From Chloroflexota bacterium (GTDB taxonomy: Bacteria > Chloroflexota > Anaerolineae > Anaerolineales > UBA4823): DNA of 64,000 bases. Positions 1-8,056 of the stretch are shown one piece after another. The stretch lies in assembly GCA_029265355.1 (NCBI GenBank), contig JAJUJL010000001.1, positions 372,001-436,000 on the forward strand, read 5' to 3'. Made by a program: the position numbers and the translations under genes. The notes below the pieces were generated by a model. The model worked only from the letters and a program-made list of their open reading frames with translations. It had not been told where the DNA came from and ran no database searches. How positions within the stretch are numbered: the first letter of the stretch is position 1; each line of letters begins with the position of its first letter.

Positions 1-19
1 GAGGCTTACTTGATCGAAG

Positions 20-802
20 ATGATCCAGATTGAAGCGCTCACCTACGGCTACCACGGCGGAATCCCGCTGTTTGAAGCCTTTAACTGGGAGACCCAGCCG
101 GGCGAAGCCTGGGCGGTGCTCGGACCATCTGGTTGTGGCAAGACTACCCTGCTCTATCTGATTGCCGGTTTGCGCTTCCCCCAGGCTGGAAGGGTGCTGA
201 TCGACGGCAATGAGCTCAAACGTCCTCGTCCGCGCAGCGGTTTGATCCTGCAAGATTACGGGCTGCTGCCCTGGGCCAGCGTTCGCCAGAATGTCGCCCT
301 GGGGTTGAACGTGCGCCGCTTTTACGGCCCAGATGGCAAACACGCCCCCGCTGAAGCGCTGCCGCCGGCAAATGTGGATACCTGGCTCAAACGCCTGGGA
401 ATCGATGCCATTGCAGAGAAGTTTCCTGGACAAATCTCCGGGGGTCAGCGACAACGCACCGCTATCGCCCGCACACTGGCCTTGCAGCCGGATTTGCTGC
501 TCATGGATGAACCGTTTTCCTCCCTGGACGCGCCCACCCGGGAAAGCCTGCAAGCGCTCACCCTCGAGATCAAAGCCGAGCAAAATCTCAGCCTGGTGAT
601 CGTGACCCACGCGATTGAGGAAGCTGCTATCATGGGACGCAAGATTTTGCTATTGGGGCAACCGCCCAACCGCCAGGCGGTAGTGATCGACAACCCGGGA
701 AGCGAACATCCAGCCTACCGCAACTCCAGCGAATACCTGGCGCTTTGCCAGCAACTGCGCAGCCGGATGGAACCGGCCAGGACGATGTATGCGACGCCGT
801 GA
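20..802 (+). CDS. ABC importer ATP-binding protein, SsuB/TauB-like
   Basis: This is the cytoplasmic ATPase of a nitrate/sulfonate/taurine/thiamine-precursor type ABC importer. It has Walker A GPSGCGKTT (residues 35-43), a Q-loop glutamine near 78, the signature SGGQRQR near 140 and Walker B LLLMDEP near 160. At 260 residues it has the usual length. The ATG sits in an ATGA, so an upstream gene in frame 3 probably ends at position 23 by a 4-nt overlap; that gene is outside the window. The permease start overlaps the end of this gene by 14 nt, showing one operon. The substrate cannot be told from the ATPase, and the binding protein is not in the window. Confidence 0.93.
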   Translation: MIQIEALTYGYHGGIPLFEAFNWETQPGEAWAVLGPSGCGKTTLLYLIAGLRFPQAGRVLIDGNELKRPRPRSGLILQDYGLLPWASVRQNVALGLNVRRFYGPDGKHAPAEALPPANVDTWLKRLGIDAIAEKFPGQISGGQRQRTAIARTLALQPDLLLMDEPFSSLDAPTRESLQALTLEIKAEQNLSLVIVTHAIEEAAIMGRKILLLGQPPNRQAVVIDNPGSEHPAYRNSSEYLALCQQLRSRMEPARTMYATP

Positions 803-1529
803 TCTGTTCGCCTCGGTTGTCGCCCTGGCATTGTTTTGGCAAATCGCTGCCTGGCTGGTTAATCGCCCGATCCTCCCGCCGCCCGGCCTGGTAGCCAGGG
901 TCCTGGTTGAAGAGCTACAAGCCGAGTTGCCCGGCCATTTCCTGGCTTCTCTATGGCGTGTCATCGCCAGTACGGTGCTTTCCATATTACTGGCAGCGCC
1001 GGCAGGCCTGGTGCTGGGACAATCCAGGCGGCTGAATGCCCTCTTTTCCCCAATCATCTATCTGCTCTACCCGGTACCCAAGGTGGTCTTTGTACCGGTC
1101 GTGCTCCTGTTCCTCGGATTGGGGGACGCGCCAAAGATCGTTATCATCTTTCTCATCCTGTTTTTCCAGGTGCTGGTGCTGGTGCGCGATCAAGCTGCCA
1201 GCCTGAGGCCCGAGTTGATCCAGAGCGTGCGCAGCCTGGGCGCCGGACGCAGGGCTTTGTTCCGCTACGTGTATCTGCCTGCCAGCCTGCCAGCCATCCT
1301 GACCGCGCTGCGTCAATCGGTCGGCACTGCCGTGGCGGTGCTCTATGTGGCTGAGCTTTTCGCCACCCAACGCGGCCTGGGATACTATATCTATCTAAAC
1401 GGAAGCAACCTGCTCAACTATCCAGCCATGTACGCCGGCATTGTTGTTATGAGCCTGCTTGGCCTGGGCTTATACTTCAGCGTGGACTGGCTTGAAAAAC
1501 GACTGTGCCCGTGGGAGTATGCCCATTAG
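789..1529 (+). CDS. ABC importer permease, SsuC/TauC-like (BPD_transp_1)
   Basis: Inner-membrane permease partner of the preceding ATPase. The 246-residue protein has about six hydrophobic segments and the EAA coupling motif in the form RSLGAGRRALF...LPASLPAIL (about residues 150-178), which docks on the ATPase. The length matches SsuC, TauC and ThiX relatives. The start lies inside the last codons of the ATPase gene, suggesting translational coupling. The substrate is not determined: sulfonate, nitrate and pyrimidine precursors all use this fold. Confidence 0.92.
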   Translation: MRRRDLFASVVALALFWQIAAWLVNRPILPPPGLVARVLVEELQAELPGHFLASLWRVIASTVLSILLAAPAGLVLGQSRRLNALFSPIIYLLYPVPKVVFVPVVLLFLGLGDAPKIVIIFLILFFQVLVLVRDQAASLRPELIQSVRSLGAGRRALFRYVYLPASLPAILTALRQSVGTAVAVLYVAELFATQRGLGYYIYLNGSNLLNYPAMYAGIVVMSLLGLGLYFSVDWLEKRLCPWEYAH

Positions 1530-1658
1530 GGACCTCGCCGGCAACGGGAATTGAAGCTTAAACAAGGGATTTTTGTCTTATAATTCATCTACCGGTGTCA
1601 GGACAGCTCACCCCTGGCAACTGGCTTGAACCACTTTTCTTAGTTTAGGAGGATGCTC

Positions 1659-2240
1659 ATGCTAAATTTGCAATCCCGCAGCCAGCCGCTCGCTTTTGTG
1701 CGAGTGCTGCTCAGTATTCTGCTGGCTCTCTCTTTCCTCCTGGCTGCATTTCCCAGCCAGGCTCAGGCTGCCACGACAACCTGCGTGGCTTACTACACCG
1801 TGCAGAAGGGCGATACCACCACCAAGATTGCTAAAACTTTCGGTTTGCGCTGGCGCCAGATTGCGGTGGCAAACGACATGGAATATCCCTATGTATTGAA
1901 GGCAGGTATGCGCCTGTGCATCCCTCCCAAGGATTTTTCCACCGAACCGACCGTTCCAGCTGCCGCAGTCTTGAAAGCCCAGGCCGTCAATAACCGCCTG
2001 ACTGTAACAGTCTCAAACACCAGCGCGCGCCGGGCTTTCTATGTGCGTGTGCGGGATGCGAGCTCCATTGTAGGCGGTTGGACGAAACTCGGATCGATCA
2101 AGGTACCCAAGAATACCACTGTCGTCCGCAGTTACAGCCTACCAGCGAATGTTTCCAAAGCCACGCACTTGCAGGTCTGCCTGAAAGAGGCCACGACTGA
2201 TCAGTTGGTGTGCACCATCGTTCTGCGCACCTACCGTTAA
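1659..2240 (+). CDS. Secreted LysM-domain protein
   Basis: A small exported protein of about 193 residues. A signal peptide (hydrophobic LLSILLALSFLLAAF, then SQAQA) is followed by one LysM motif, YYTVQKGDTTTKIAKTFGL through LCIP (about residues 47-90), a fold that binds peptidoglycan or chitin-type glycans. The C-terminal ~95 residues form an unrecognised beta-rich domain. Start choice: AGGAGG (1647-1652) directly abuts an ATG at 1653 but is 6 nt from the ATG at 1659, so 1659 is preferred. The gene is monocistronic and ends in a strong terminator. The role is probably cell-wall association; the exact function is unknown. Confidence 0.85.
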   Translation: MLNLQSRSQPLAFVRVLLSILLALSFLLAAFPSQAQAATTTCVAYYTVQKGDTTTKIAKTFGLRWRQIAVANDMEYPYVLKAGMRLCIPPKDFSTEPTVPAAAVLKAQAVNNRLTVTVSNTSARRAFYVRVRDASSIVGGWTKLGSIKVPKNTTVVRSYSLPANVSKATHLQVCLKEATTDQLVCTIVLRTYR

Positions 2241-2261
2241 ATCGGTCAATCAGCACAACAG

Positions 2262-2302
2262 GCTGCCGGAGGAAAGCTCATTCCTCCGGCAGCAATTTTT
2301 TT
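2262..2302 (+). terminator. Rho-independent terminator
   Basis: A perfect 13-bp stem (GCTGCCGGAGGAA at 2262-2274 with its complement at 2281-2293), a 6-nt loop, and a run of seven T after AA. It lies 21 nt after the LysM gene and between two convergent genes. Confidence 0.93.
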
Positions 2303-2342
2303 CAGTCTCGGATTGGAAAATCAATCACTTCCGGCGAAACGC

Positions 2343-3260
2343 CTAGCTCGCCAACAAAGCTGAGATAACGAATCCAGCGCTCAGTAAAATTGCGAAATTC
2401 AAATCCAACTGCCCCGTACCTGCCAATGCTTGGTTCAGAGCGCGCCCCTGGGTGGTGTTCACAGTTTGCACCATGCGGTATGCCTGAGGCGCTGATAATC
2501 CCACCAGCAGCGCCCAGGCCGGCGCGAGCCCAGCCAGCCACATCAGCACAACCAGGACATAAGCCGCCGCCACGCAAGCCAGGTACTGCCGGCGGGTGGC
2601 TGCTGCCCCCAGCCGAACGGCAAGGGTGCGTTTGTCGGCTTTGCGATCGCTATCGATATCCCGCAGGTTATTCACTACCAGGATTGCCACCGTGAGCAGG
2701 CCAATGGGGATGGATGCCCAGATCGTCTGTGGCGTGACTGACCTGGCCATCACATAATAGCTGCCACACACTGCCACCGGACCAAAGAAGAGAAAGACAA
2801 ACAGATCTCCCATACCCAGGTAGCCATACGGGAGGGGCCCGCCGGTGTACCCGATGGCTGCTGCGATTGCAAACAGCCCAATCAGAACCACAGGCCAGCC
2901 TGAAATCCAGAGAAGGTAGCTGCCCAACACTGCTGCGCAGCCAAATACGATCCACATGGCGAGCAACACCTGGCGAGGCGAAGCCAGGCCTGCCGTGGTC
3001 ACCCTGACCGGCCCCAGGCGTTCGCCAGCGTCCGCGCCGCGGTAATAATCGAAGACGTCATTTGCCAGGTTGGCGCCGATTTGCAGCAAGAGGGAAGCCA
3101 ACAGCGTGGCGATCCCCGGCAACGGCTTGAAAACGCCATCAGAAAATGCCAACGCGGCGCCTAACACAACCGGAGCTGCGGCTGCCGGGAGCGTCTTGGG
3201 CCGCGCCGCCAGCCACCACAGGCGCCAGCCAGAGGGATTTTGTTCTTTGACGATCTGCAC
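2343..3260 (-). CDS. menA: 1,4-dihydroxy-2-naphthoate polyprenyltransferase (MenA)
   Basis: UbiA-superfamily membrane prenyltransferase that joins a polyprenyl chain to dihydroxynaphthoate in menaquinone synthesis. Two Asp-rich Mg-diphosphate motifs are visible: NDVFDYYRGAD near the first loop, and NNLRDIDSDRKADKRTLAVR, the second in the form typical of MenA rather than UbiA. About eight hydrophobic segments are present. The open frame runs upstream to a TTG at 3305, but GTG at 3260 has AAGGA seven nt upstream and gives 305 residues, close to E. coli MenA (308). It implies a menaquinone-based respiratory chain, consistent with the Fe-S quinone-linked protein at 15074. No other men gene is nearby. 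Confidence 0.88.
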   Translation of the reverse strand: MQIVKEQNPSGWRLWWLAARPKTLPAAAAPVVLGAALAFSDGVFKPLPGIATLLASLLLQIGANLANDVFDYYRGADAGERLGPVRVTTAGLASPRQVLLAMWIVFGCAAVLGSYLLWISGWPVVLIGLFAIAAAIGYTGGPLPYGYLGMGDLFVFLFFGPVAVCGSYYVMARSVTPQTIWASIPIGLLTVAILVVNNLRDIDSDRKADKRTLAVRLGAAATRRQYLACVAAAYVLVVLMWLAGLAPAWALLVGLSAPQAYRMVQTVNTTQGRALNQALAGTGQLDLNFAILLSAGFVISALLAS

Positions 3261-3565
3261 AGTGAAATCCTTGGTCGAAGGTGATCTGCGCCCAAGTATA
3301 CCCAATTCATCGCCTGATTTGACGACATTGCCAACCGAGTTTGAACGAATCTTTGCTGCTTACCGGCAGGGTTGCACCACAGGCAACCGCATCAACGATT
3401 ACTCATGGCGATGAGATCATCGAGCTTGTGCTAACAAGAGACGATATCCTGAATACTGTCTACCAGAAGTTCCAGGCAGCGACATCACCCCAGCCACCCT
3501 GGTATAATGCAGCCAATGAAATATGCCCGAATCTCTCAATACTGCACACACAGGTAATCTTGGTT
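3261..3565. promoter_or_regulatory. Divergent intergenic region, possible -10 at 3503-3508
   Basis: This 305-nt gap separates menA from the L,D-transpeptidase gene. A TATAAT at 3503-3508 lies 57 nt before the ATG at 3566 and is the likely -10 element; no convincing -35 is seen at 17 nt. Nothing else recognisable is present. Confidence 0.4.
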
Positions 3566-4741
3566 ATGAAAAAATTCCTCTCTTTACTGGTGGCACTCTT
3601 CGCCCTGACTTTTCTCCAAAATTCTGCCAGCGCAGCCGAGATATCGCCGGCTGCTGATGACGGGGTTCTGTGTTTACCCGGCATTTACCTGCTGGATGGC
3701 GCGGAATGTCTTCCGGCAGGGCCTGCCGCCTACCGCACCGAGATGGCCCAACAGGGGATTGTCCTGCCCCTGGCGCCCCTGCCGGCGCGTAAGCCGGACT
3801 TTGCTCTCACCCAGGTTTTTACCCGTTACGGACTGGTGCGCACACCGAACGCGCCGGTCTATGGCTCGGTTGAAGATGCCCTCAAGGGCAACAAGAAAAA
3901 TGCCGTTCGCCGCATCGACTCTCCCTTCAGCTACATCTCCTACACCGAAGAGGCCGTCGTGGATGGCAAGCGTTTCTACATGATTGGCCCCGGCGAATGG
4001 ATGACCGCTAACGATGTCTCGCGCATCGGTTCGGTGCCTCTCTTCCAGGGCCTGGTATTCTCGCGCACGCCAGAAAATGCCTTTGGCTGGGTGCTTTCTT
4101 ACTTGAGCAATGGGCCAGTGATCACCAAGCGCACACCGGGTTATGAGAACCAGGATTACACCACTCATGTCCTGAGCAACCTGGAGGTTGTGCAGATTTA
4201 CGGAGAGACCCGCATTGGCGAGGAAGACTGGTATCGCGTTGGACCTGACGAGTGGGTGCACCAGAACGTCATCGCCCGCGTGCTGCCCAACACCACCCCA
4301 CCCCAGGGCGTCACAGGCGACCGATGGATCGAAGTCAATCTCTTCGAACAAACCATCGCTGTCTACGATAACCGCCAGCTCGTCTTCGCCACGCTGATCG
4401 CGAGCGGCCTCGAGCCCTTCTGGACCCGGCCCGGTCTTTTCCAAATCTATTCAAAAATCGATTCCACACCCATGCGCGGCTCCTTCGAAGCCGATCGCTC
4501 TGACGCCTACTACCTGGAAGATGTCCCCTGGACGATGTACTTCGACCAGGCGCGCGCTTTGCACGGCGCTTATTGGCGCGCCAACCTGGGCTTCCCACAG
4601 TCACACGGCTGTGTCAACCTGACCGTTGGCGATGCGCGCTGGCTGTTCGATTGGGCAGTCGAAGGCGATTGGGTGTATGTGTGGGATCCTTCCGGGAAAA
4701 CGCCCGTAGATCCTGAACAATACACCGCCGGTGGCGCGTAG
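3566..4741 (+). CDS. Exported L,D-transpeptidase (YkuD domain)
   Basis: Cell-envelope enzyme of the YkuD family, which makes 3-3 peptidoglycan cross-links or anchors proteins. A signal peptide (MKKFLSLLVALFALTFLQNS, then ASAAE) is followed by an uncharacterised region of about 220 residues with SH3-like repeats (about 95-245). The catalytic YkuD domain begins at WIEVNLFEQTIAVYD and ends with the hallmark SHGCVN at 346-351 (catalytic Cys349), preceded by His in LHGAY. An upstream in-frame ATG at 3341 would add 75 residues with no signal character, so 3566 is chosen. It is monocistronic. Confidence 0.92.
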   Translation: MKKFLSLLVALFALTFLQNSASAAEISPAADDGVLCLPGIYLLDGAECLPAGPAAYRTEMAQQGIVLPLAPLPARKPDFALTQVFTRYGLVRTPNAPVYGSVEDALKGNKKNAVRRIDSPFSYISYTEEAVVDGKRFYMIGPGEWMTANDVSRIGSVPLFQGLVFSRTPENAFGWVLSYLSNGPVITKRTPGYENQDYTTHVLSNLEVVQIYGETRIGEEDWYRVGPDEWVHQNVIARVLPNTTPPQGVTGDRWIEVNLFEQTIAVYDNRQLVFATLIASGLEPFWTRPGLFQIYSKIDSTPMRGSFEADRSDAYYLEDVPWTMYFDQARALHGAYWRANLGFPQSHGCVNLTVGDARWLFDWAVEGDWVYVWDPSGKTPVDPEQYTAGGA

Positions 4742-4775
4742 CGCATCGGAACTTCCCTTTCACCCTGGTTTAAAT

Positions 4776-4805
4776 CAAGGCAGCCGCTCGCGGCGGCGTG
4801 CCTTG
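4776..4805. terminator. Hairpin between convergent genes
   Basis: Arms CAAGGCA-GCCGC and GCGGC-TGCCTTG form a 12-bp stem with one bulged base. It lies between the ends of the L,D-transpeptidase gene and the lsr operon. There is no long T tract, so termination is inferred mainly from position. Confidence 0.5.
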
Positions 4806-4863
4806 GCGATGATTGATATTAAGGGTGTGGTTTTAGAGCTTCTACACCGAGGAATACGGCCGT

Positions 4864-5244
4864 TTACACAGAGATCGGAGCGTCGCCAGGCTTCCAGTCG
4901 ACGTTCGTCTTATCCGATTCGTCATACGGCGACTTGGCGAAGATCGCTTTCCACGGGACCTCGCCTTTGTTGATCAGGTAGTGCGGCGTGCGCGGGGGAA
5001 CATGGCATAGGTCGCCTACGTGCAGCTCCAGTACGCCATCAGGCGTGTGCAACTCGACGCTGCCTTCCAGGGTGTAAAAATTTTCTTCGATCGCAGAGTG
5101 GTAGTGAGTTTGGAAGTCTTCTCCGGGCATCAAAACCACCAATCCGAAATCGGAGCGCGGCCCGCGCAGCAGGTACTTAGGGCCAGAGATATTGTTAAAT
5201 CGGTATTTGACTTCGTTCTCGTTAATCTTGAACAATTTCATCAT
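4864..5244 (-). CDS. Small cupin protein at the end of the lsr operon
   Basis: A single-domain cupin of about 126 residues. Motif 1 is PGEDFQTHYHSAIEENFYTLEG (two His and Glu as metal ligands, about residues 43-64) and motif 2 is VGDLCHVPPRTPHYL, with a further His. Start: ATG at 5244 (or the next ATG at 5241), preceded by TAGGAG at 5249-5254, which overlaps the lsrK stop codon; the GTG at 5259 has no ribosome site. It is the last gene of the AI-2 operon and translationally linked to lsrK. Its substrate is unknown. Because LsrG, the enzyme that normally acts on phospho-AI-2 before LsrF, is missing here, a role as sugar-phosphate isomerase is conceivable but is only inference. Confidence 0.82.
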   Translation of the reverse strand: MMKLFKINENEVKYRFNNISGPKYLLRGPRSDFGLVVLMPGEDFQTHYHSAIEENFYTLEGSVELHTPDGVLELHVGDLCHVPPRTPHYLINKGEVPWKAIFAKSPYDESDKTNVDWKPGDAPISV

Positions 5245-5251
5245 TGAGCTC

Positions 5252-6808
5252 CTATTCACCCGGAGCGCGCCACAGGGAGTGCGTGATGCCCTGGTCCGCC
5301 AGGGAGAGTTGCGGCGGGTACGCTGCCAGCCAGTGGGCGTAAAGGTCTTCGTAAACCGCCTGGTTCTTCACATCTGGCTCATAGACTTTTTCGCTTTTCA
5401 CGAGCTCACTGGCGGCCGACTCGAAATCTTTGTACCAGCCAATGCCCACACCCGCGCACATCGCTCCGCCGAGCGCGGTAGCCTCTTTGACCACCCGGGT
5501 GTGCACAGGCACCTGCAACACGTCAGCCAGGATCTGGCACCACAGCGGGCCTTTGGATGCGCCGCTGGCAAAAATGACGTATTCAGGATACTCACCGGTC
5601 ACCTGCTGGATGCGCAGAAGATTGGCGCGCGTGACCACAGCCGCATTTTCTTGCAACGCCCTGAACATCGCTGGTCGTGAGCAGGCTTGCGGATCGAGGC
5701 TCAGATTCAGGAAGGATGGCGCAGCGTGGCGCCAGTGGCTGTAATCCATGGCATCTGAGAAAATCGGCAGGATGCCATGCGAGCCAGCGGGGACGTCGCG
5801 AGCCATGTCTTCCAGCACGGCGTAGGGATCCTGTCCGCTTGCCAAAGCCTGGGCTTTGATGTCCGGGCAGATAGCATCGCGGAACCAGCGCACAGCCATC
5901 CCCGGGAAAAACACAATCGTTTCGGCTTGCCACAGACCAGGCACGGCGTGGAAGTCCATGCGGATGCGACCGGTCGGGTCAGATAGAGGACGATCTAAAT
6001 TGACTTCCTGCTGCCAGAACGTGCCGCCAAATACCGCCGCTTGCCCAGCACGAACGGCGCCCACGCCGATTGTGCCGAGCTGTGCATCTCGACCTCCCAT
6101 CACAATGGGCGTCCCAGCCCGCAAGCCGGTCTCGAGCGCTGCCTGGGGCGAGACTTCTCCGATCAGGTCGCCGCCCTCGTGTACTGGCGTGCTCAATATC
6201 TGGCTGCGGAAACCGCAGGCATGCGCCAACTCGAGGTCCAGCTTGCGGGTAGCCAGGTTGAACAGGCCAGCAGTACCTCCGTTGGAGGGATCGATCACCA
6301 CGGGCGCGCCCAGGCGGTGCGATACCCAGTCGCTCAACATACCCACCTTCGCCGCTTGTTCGTAGATCTCAGGTGCATGGTCTTTGAGCCACAGGATGCG
6401 CGGCGCAGCACCCAGGGCAAAAGTTTGCCCTGTGCGCAAGTATAATCGGTGCTCTAAATCGGGATCTCGCTGGCGCAGCGCCTTCACCTGTTCGATAGCA
6501 CGGGCATCAACGTTGGCGCAAGCCCACAGCTCGCGGTCATTGGCATCGTACAGCACAAAGCCCTCGCCCATGCTCGTGGCGCTGACTGCGGCCACGTGAG
6601 CATCCGGCACCTGACGCAGGACTTCGCGGATGCAATTAACAAGCAAGCGCCAGTTAGCTTCGCGGTCAAAGTTCATCGAGCCAGGCACACCAGGCTCAGC
6701 GGGATGTGTCCACTCACGGCCGGCAGCGGCGAGCTGCCTGCCCTGCTCATCAAACAGAACCGCCCGTCCGCTACCGGTGCCCGCATCCAAAGCCAGTAGA
6801 TGTTTCAT
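5252..6808 (-). CDS. lsrK: Autoinducer-2 kinase LsrK
   Basis: FGGY-family kinase that phosphorylates internalised AI-2 (linear DPD) at C5, trapping it in the cytoplasm and making the LsrR inducer. At 518 residues it is close to E. coli LsrK (530) and carries stretches recalled as shared with it: LALDAGTGS at the N-terminus, VPGSM, WACANVDARA, SDW, DPSN, GGTFWQQ, MRWFRDA-like VRWFRDA, APSFLNLS and the terminal TSLWKAPG-like HSLWRAPGE. The nucleotide-binding site shows GASKGPLWCQILADV and KEATALG. Start ATG 6808 has AAGGAG 5 nt upstream. It follows lsrB after an 86-nt gap with a strong hairpin. Confidence 0.95.
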   Translation of the reverse strand: MKHLLALDAGTGSGRAVLFDEQGRQLAAAGREWTHPAEPGVPGSMNFDREANWRLLVNCIREVLRQVPDAHVAAVSATSMGEGFVLYDANDRELWACANVDARAIEQVKALRQRDPDLEHRLYLRTGQTFALGAAPRILWLKDHAPEIYEQAAKVGMLSDWVSHRLGAPVVIDPSNGGTAGLFNLATRKLDLELAHACGFRSQILSTPVHEGGDLIGEVSPQAALETGLRAGTPIVMGGRDAQLGTIGVGAVRAGQAAVFGGTFWQQEVNLDRPLSDPTGRIRMDFHAVPGLWQAETIVFFPGMAVRWFRDAICPDIKAQALASGQDPYAVLEDMARDVPAGSHGILPIFSDAMDYSHWRHAAPSFLNLSLDPQACSRPAMFRALQENAAVVTRANLLRIQQVTGEYPEYVIFASGASKGPLWCQILADVLQVPVHTRVVKEATALGGAMCAGVGIGWYKDFESAASELVKSEKVYEPDVKNQAVYEDLYAHWLAAYPPQLSLADQGITHSLWRAPGE

Positions 6809-6835
6809 GGCGCTCCTTCACTTTTACCCCGGTTC

Positions 6836-6871
6836 GGGGATGGGCACTGGCTGAAGCCAATGCCCATCCCC
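6836..6871 (-). other. Intra-operon hairpin between lsrB and lsrK
   Basis: GGGGATGGGCA (6836-6846) pairs perfectly with TGCCCATCCCC (6861-6871), extended inside by TGGC/GCCA across one mismatch. There is no T tract on the transcribed strand, so it is more likely an mRNA-stabilising or processing hairpin that raises lsrB over lsrK than a terminator. Confidence 0.65.
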
Positions 6872-6894
6872 ACTGACCTTGGATATAGAGGGAT

Positions 6895-7974
6895 TTAGAA
6901 ATCGTAGTTGTCGATATTGTCGATGGTGAAGATCACACGCTCAGGCAGCAGGATGATGCCGTTATTCTCGGCTTCGTAGGTGTAGCCCTGCACGCTGTTG
7001 GGCGAAACCTCCACCGTACCGATACCCGGCACTTCGATTTTATCACCGACCTTGAAGGTCTTACCCATCACCAGCTCGTTCGCCATAAACACGGCAAGCT
7101 TACCCTGGATCACCACATCCCACAAACCAAACTGCTTCACCGTGCCGCTCTTGACATACTGGCGCATGACGTTTGGCGTTGAAAAGCCAACAATGATCAC
7201 TTTGCCAGAAATGCCCAAATTTTCAGCCGCCTGTGCGGTGCCGGGCAGAGCGTTGGCATCGGGGCAAATGATCGCATCCAGATCTGGGTAGGTCTGGAAG
7301 ATATCGGTAGGCACCTGAACGGCTTTTTGAGCGTCTTCACCCGAGAACTGCGTGGTGACGATTTCCCAGTTGGGATACTCCTCCGCGATGATTTTCTTGG
7401 CGACCTCTACCCACTGGTTCTGGTCGGTCACGGTGGGGCTGGAGTAGTGGAAAGCCACTTTCTTGGGACCTTCTTTGCCACCGTTGGGCATCTGGCTGGC
7501 AGCCATCTCCACCAGCATGCGTCCGAGCTGATCGGGTGTGCCCTGGTTGATGTAATACGAGCGGCATTCCGGGTTGACATCGGAGTCCCAGGTGAGCACC
7601 TTAACGCCTTTTTCCATAGCGCGCTTAAGCGATTCGCACAGGCCATCGGGCGAGAGAGACGAGATGGCAATGGCGTGGTAGCCCTGGTTGACGAAGTTGT
7701 TGATGTACTGGATCTGATCGCTTACACTGGGTTTCTGCGAGCCATCGTACTTCACGTTGATGCCCAGTTGCTTACCCATCTCCACCGCACCTTTACCGCC
7801 GGACTCGAAAAAGCCAACACCCGTGAGTTTGGGGATGAAGGCGATTTTAACGTCTTTGGGCTCAGGCACCTTTGCCGTATTGCTGGAAGCCCCACCTGAG
7901 CAGGCCGTCAACAACATGGCAGAGACGACGAGCAAGAAAAACAGACTGGTTGCAGAAGAACGAATGCCTTTCAT
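6895..7974 (-). CDS. lsrB: AI-2-binding lipoprotein LsrB
   Basis: Periplasmic-binding-protein-type receptor of the AI-2 importer. It begins with a lipoprotein signal (LLTAC, Cys25), so it is membrane-anchored, as expected where there is no periplasm. Long stretches agree with Salmonella/E. coli LsrB, e.g. [38 protein letters not shown] and LLPERVIF. The six residues known to contact AI-2 in Salmonella LsrB (K35, D116, D166, Q167, P220, A222) map to K50, D131, D185, Q186, P239 and A241, all conserved. Start ATG 7974 has GGAGG 8 nt upstream. At 359 residues it has normal length plus the anchor. Confidence 0.97.
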   Translation of the reverse strand: MKGIRSSATSLFFLLVVSAMLLTACSGGASSNTAKVPEPKDVKIAFIPKLTGVGFFESGGKGAVEMGKQLGINVKYDGSQKPSVSDQIQYINNFVNQGYHAIAISSLSPDGLCESLKRAMEKGVKVLTWDSDVNPECRSYYINQGTPDQLGRMLVEMAASQMPNGGKEGPKKVAFHYSSPTVTDQNQWVEVAKKIIAEEYPNWEIVTTQFSGEDAQKAVQVPTDIFQTYPDLDAIICPDANALPGTAQAAENLGISGKVIIVGFSTPNVMRQYVKSGTVKQFGLWDVVIQGKLAVFMANELVMGKTFKVGDKIEVPGIGTVEVSPNSVQGYTYEAENNGIILLPERVIFTIDNIDNYDF

Positions 7975-8056
7975 TTCTAATCCTCCAATGTTTCAGTATC
8001 TTGTTTCATGCACAGGTAGGCTGTGCAGATGACCCAATTGATAGAGAGAACACCAG

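Noticed and set aside
3341-3565. 75-residue N-terminal extension of the L,D-transpeptidase
   Set aside because: It lacks a ribosome site and precedes a clear signal peptide at 3566; the sequence contains a probable promoter.
3674-4444. Long minus-strand open frame (256 codons) within the L,D-transpeptidase gene
   Set aside because: Antisense to a gene with clear catalytic motifs; no family pattern or ribosome site.
7327-7899. 190-codon plus-strand frame within lsrB
   Set aside because: Shadow of the highly conserved lsrB on the other strand.
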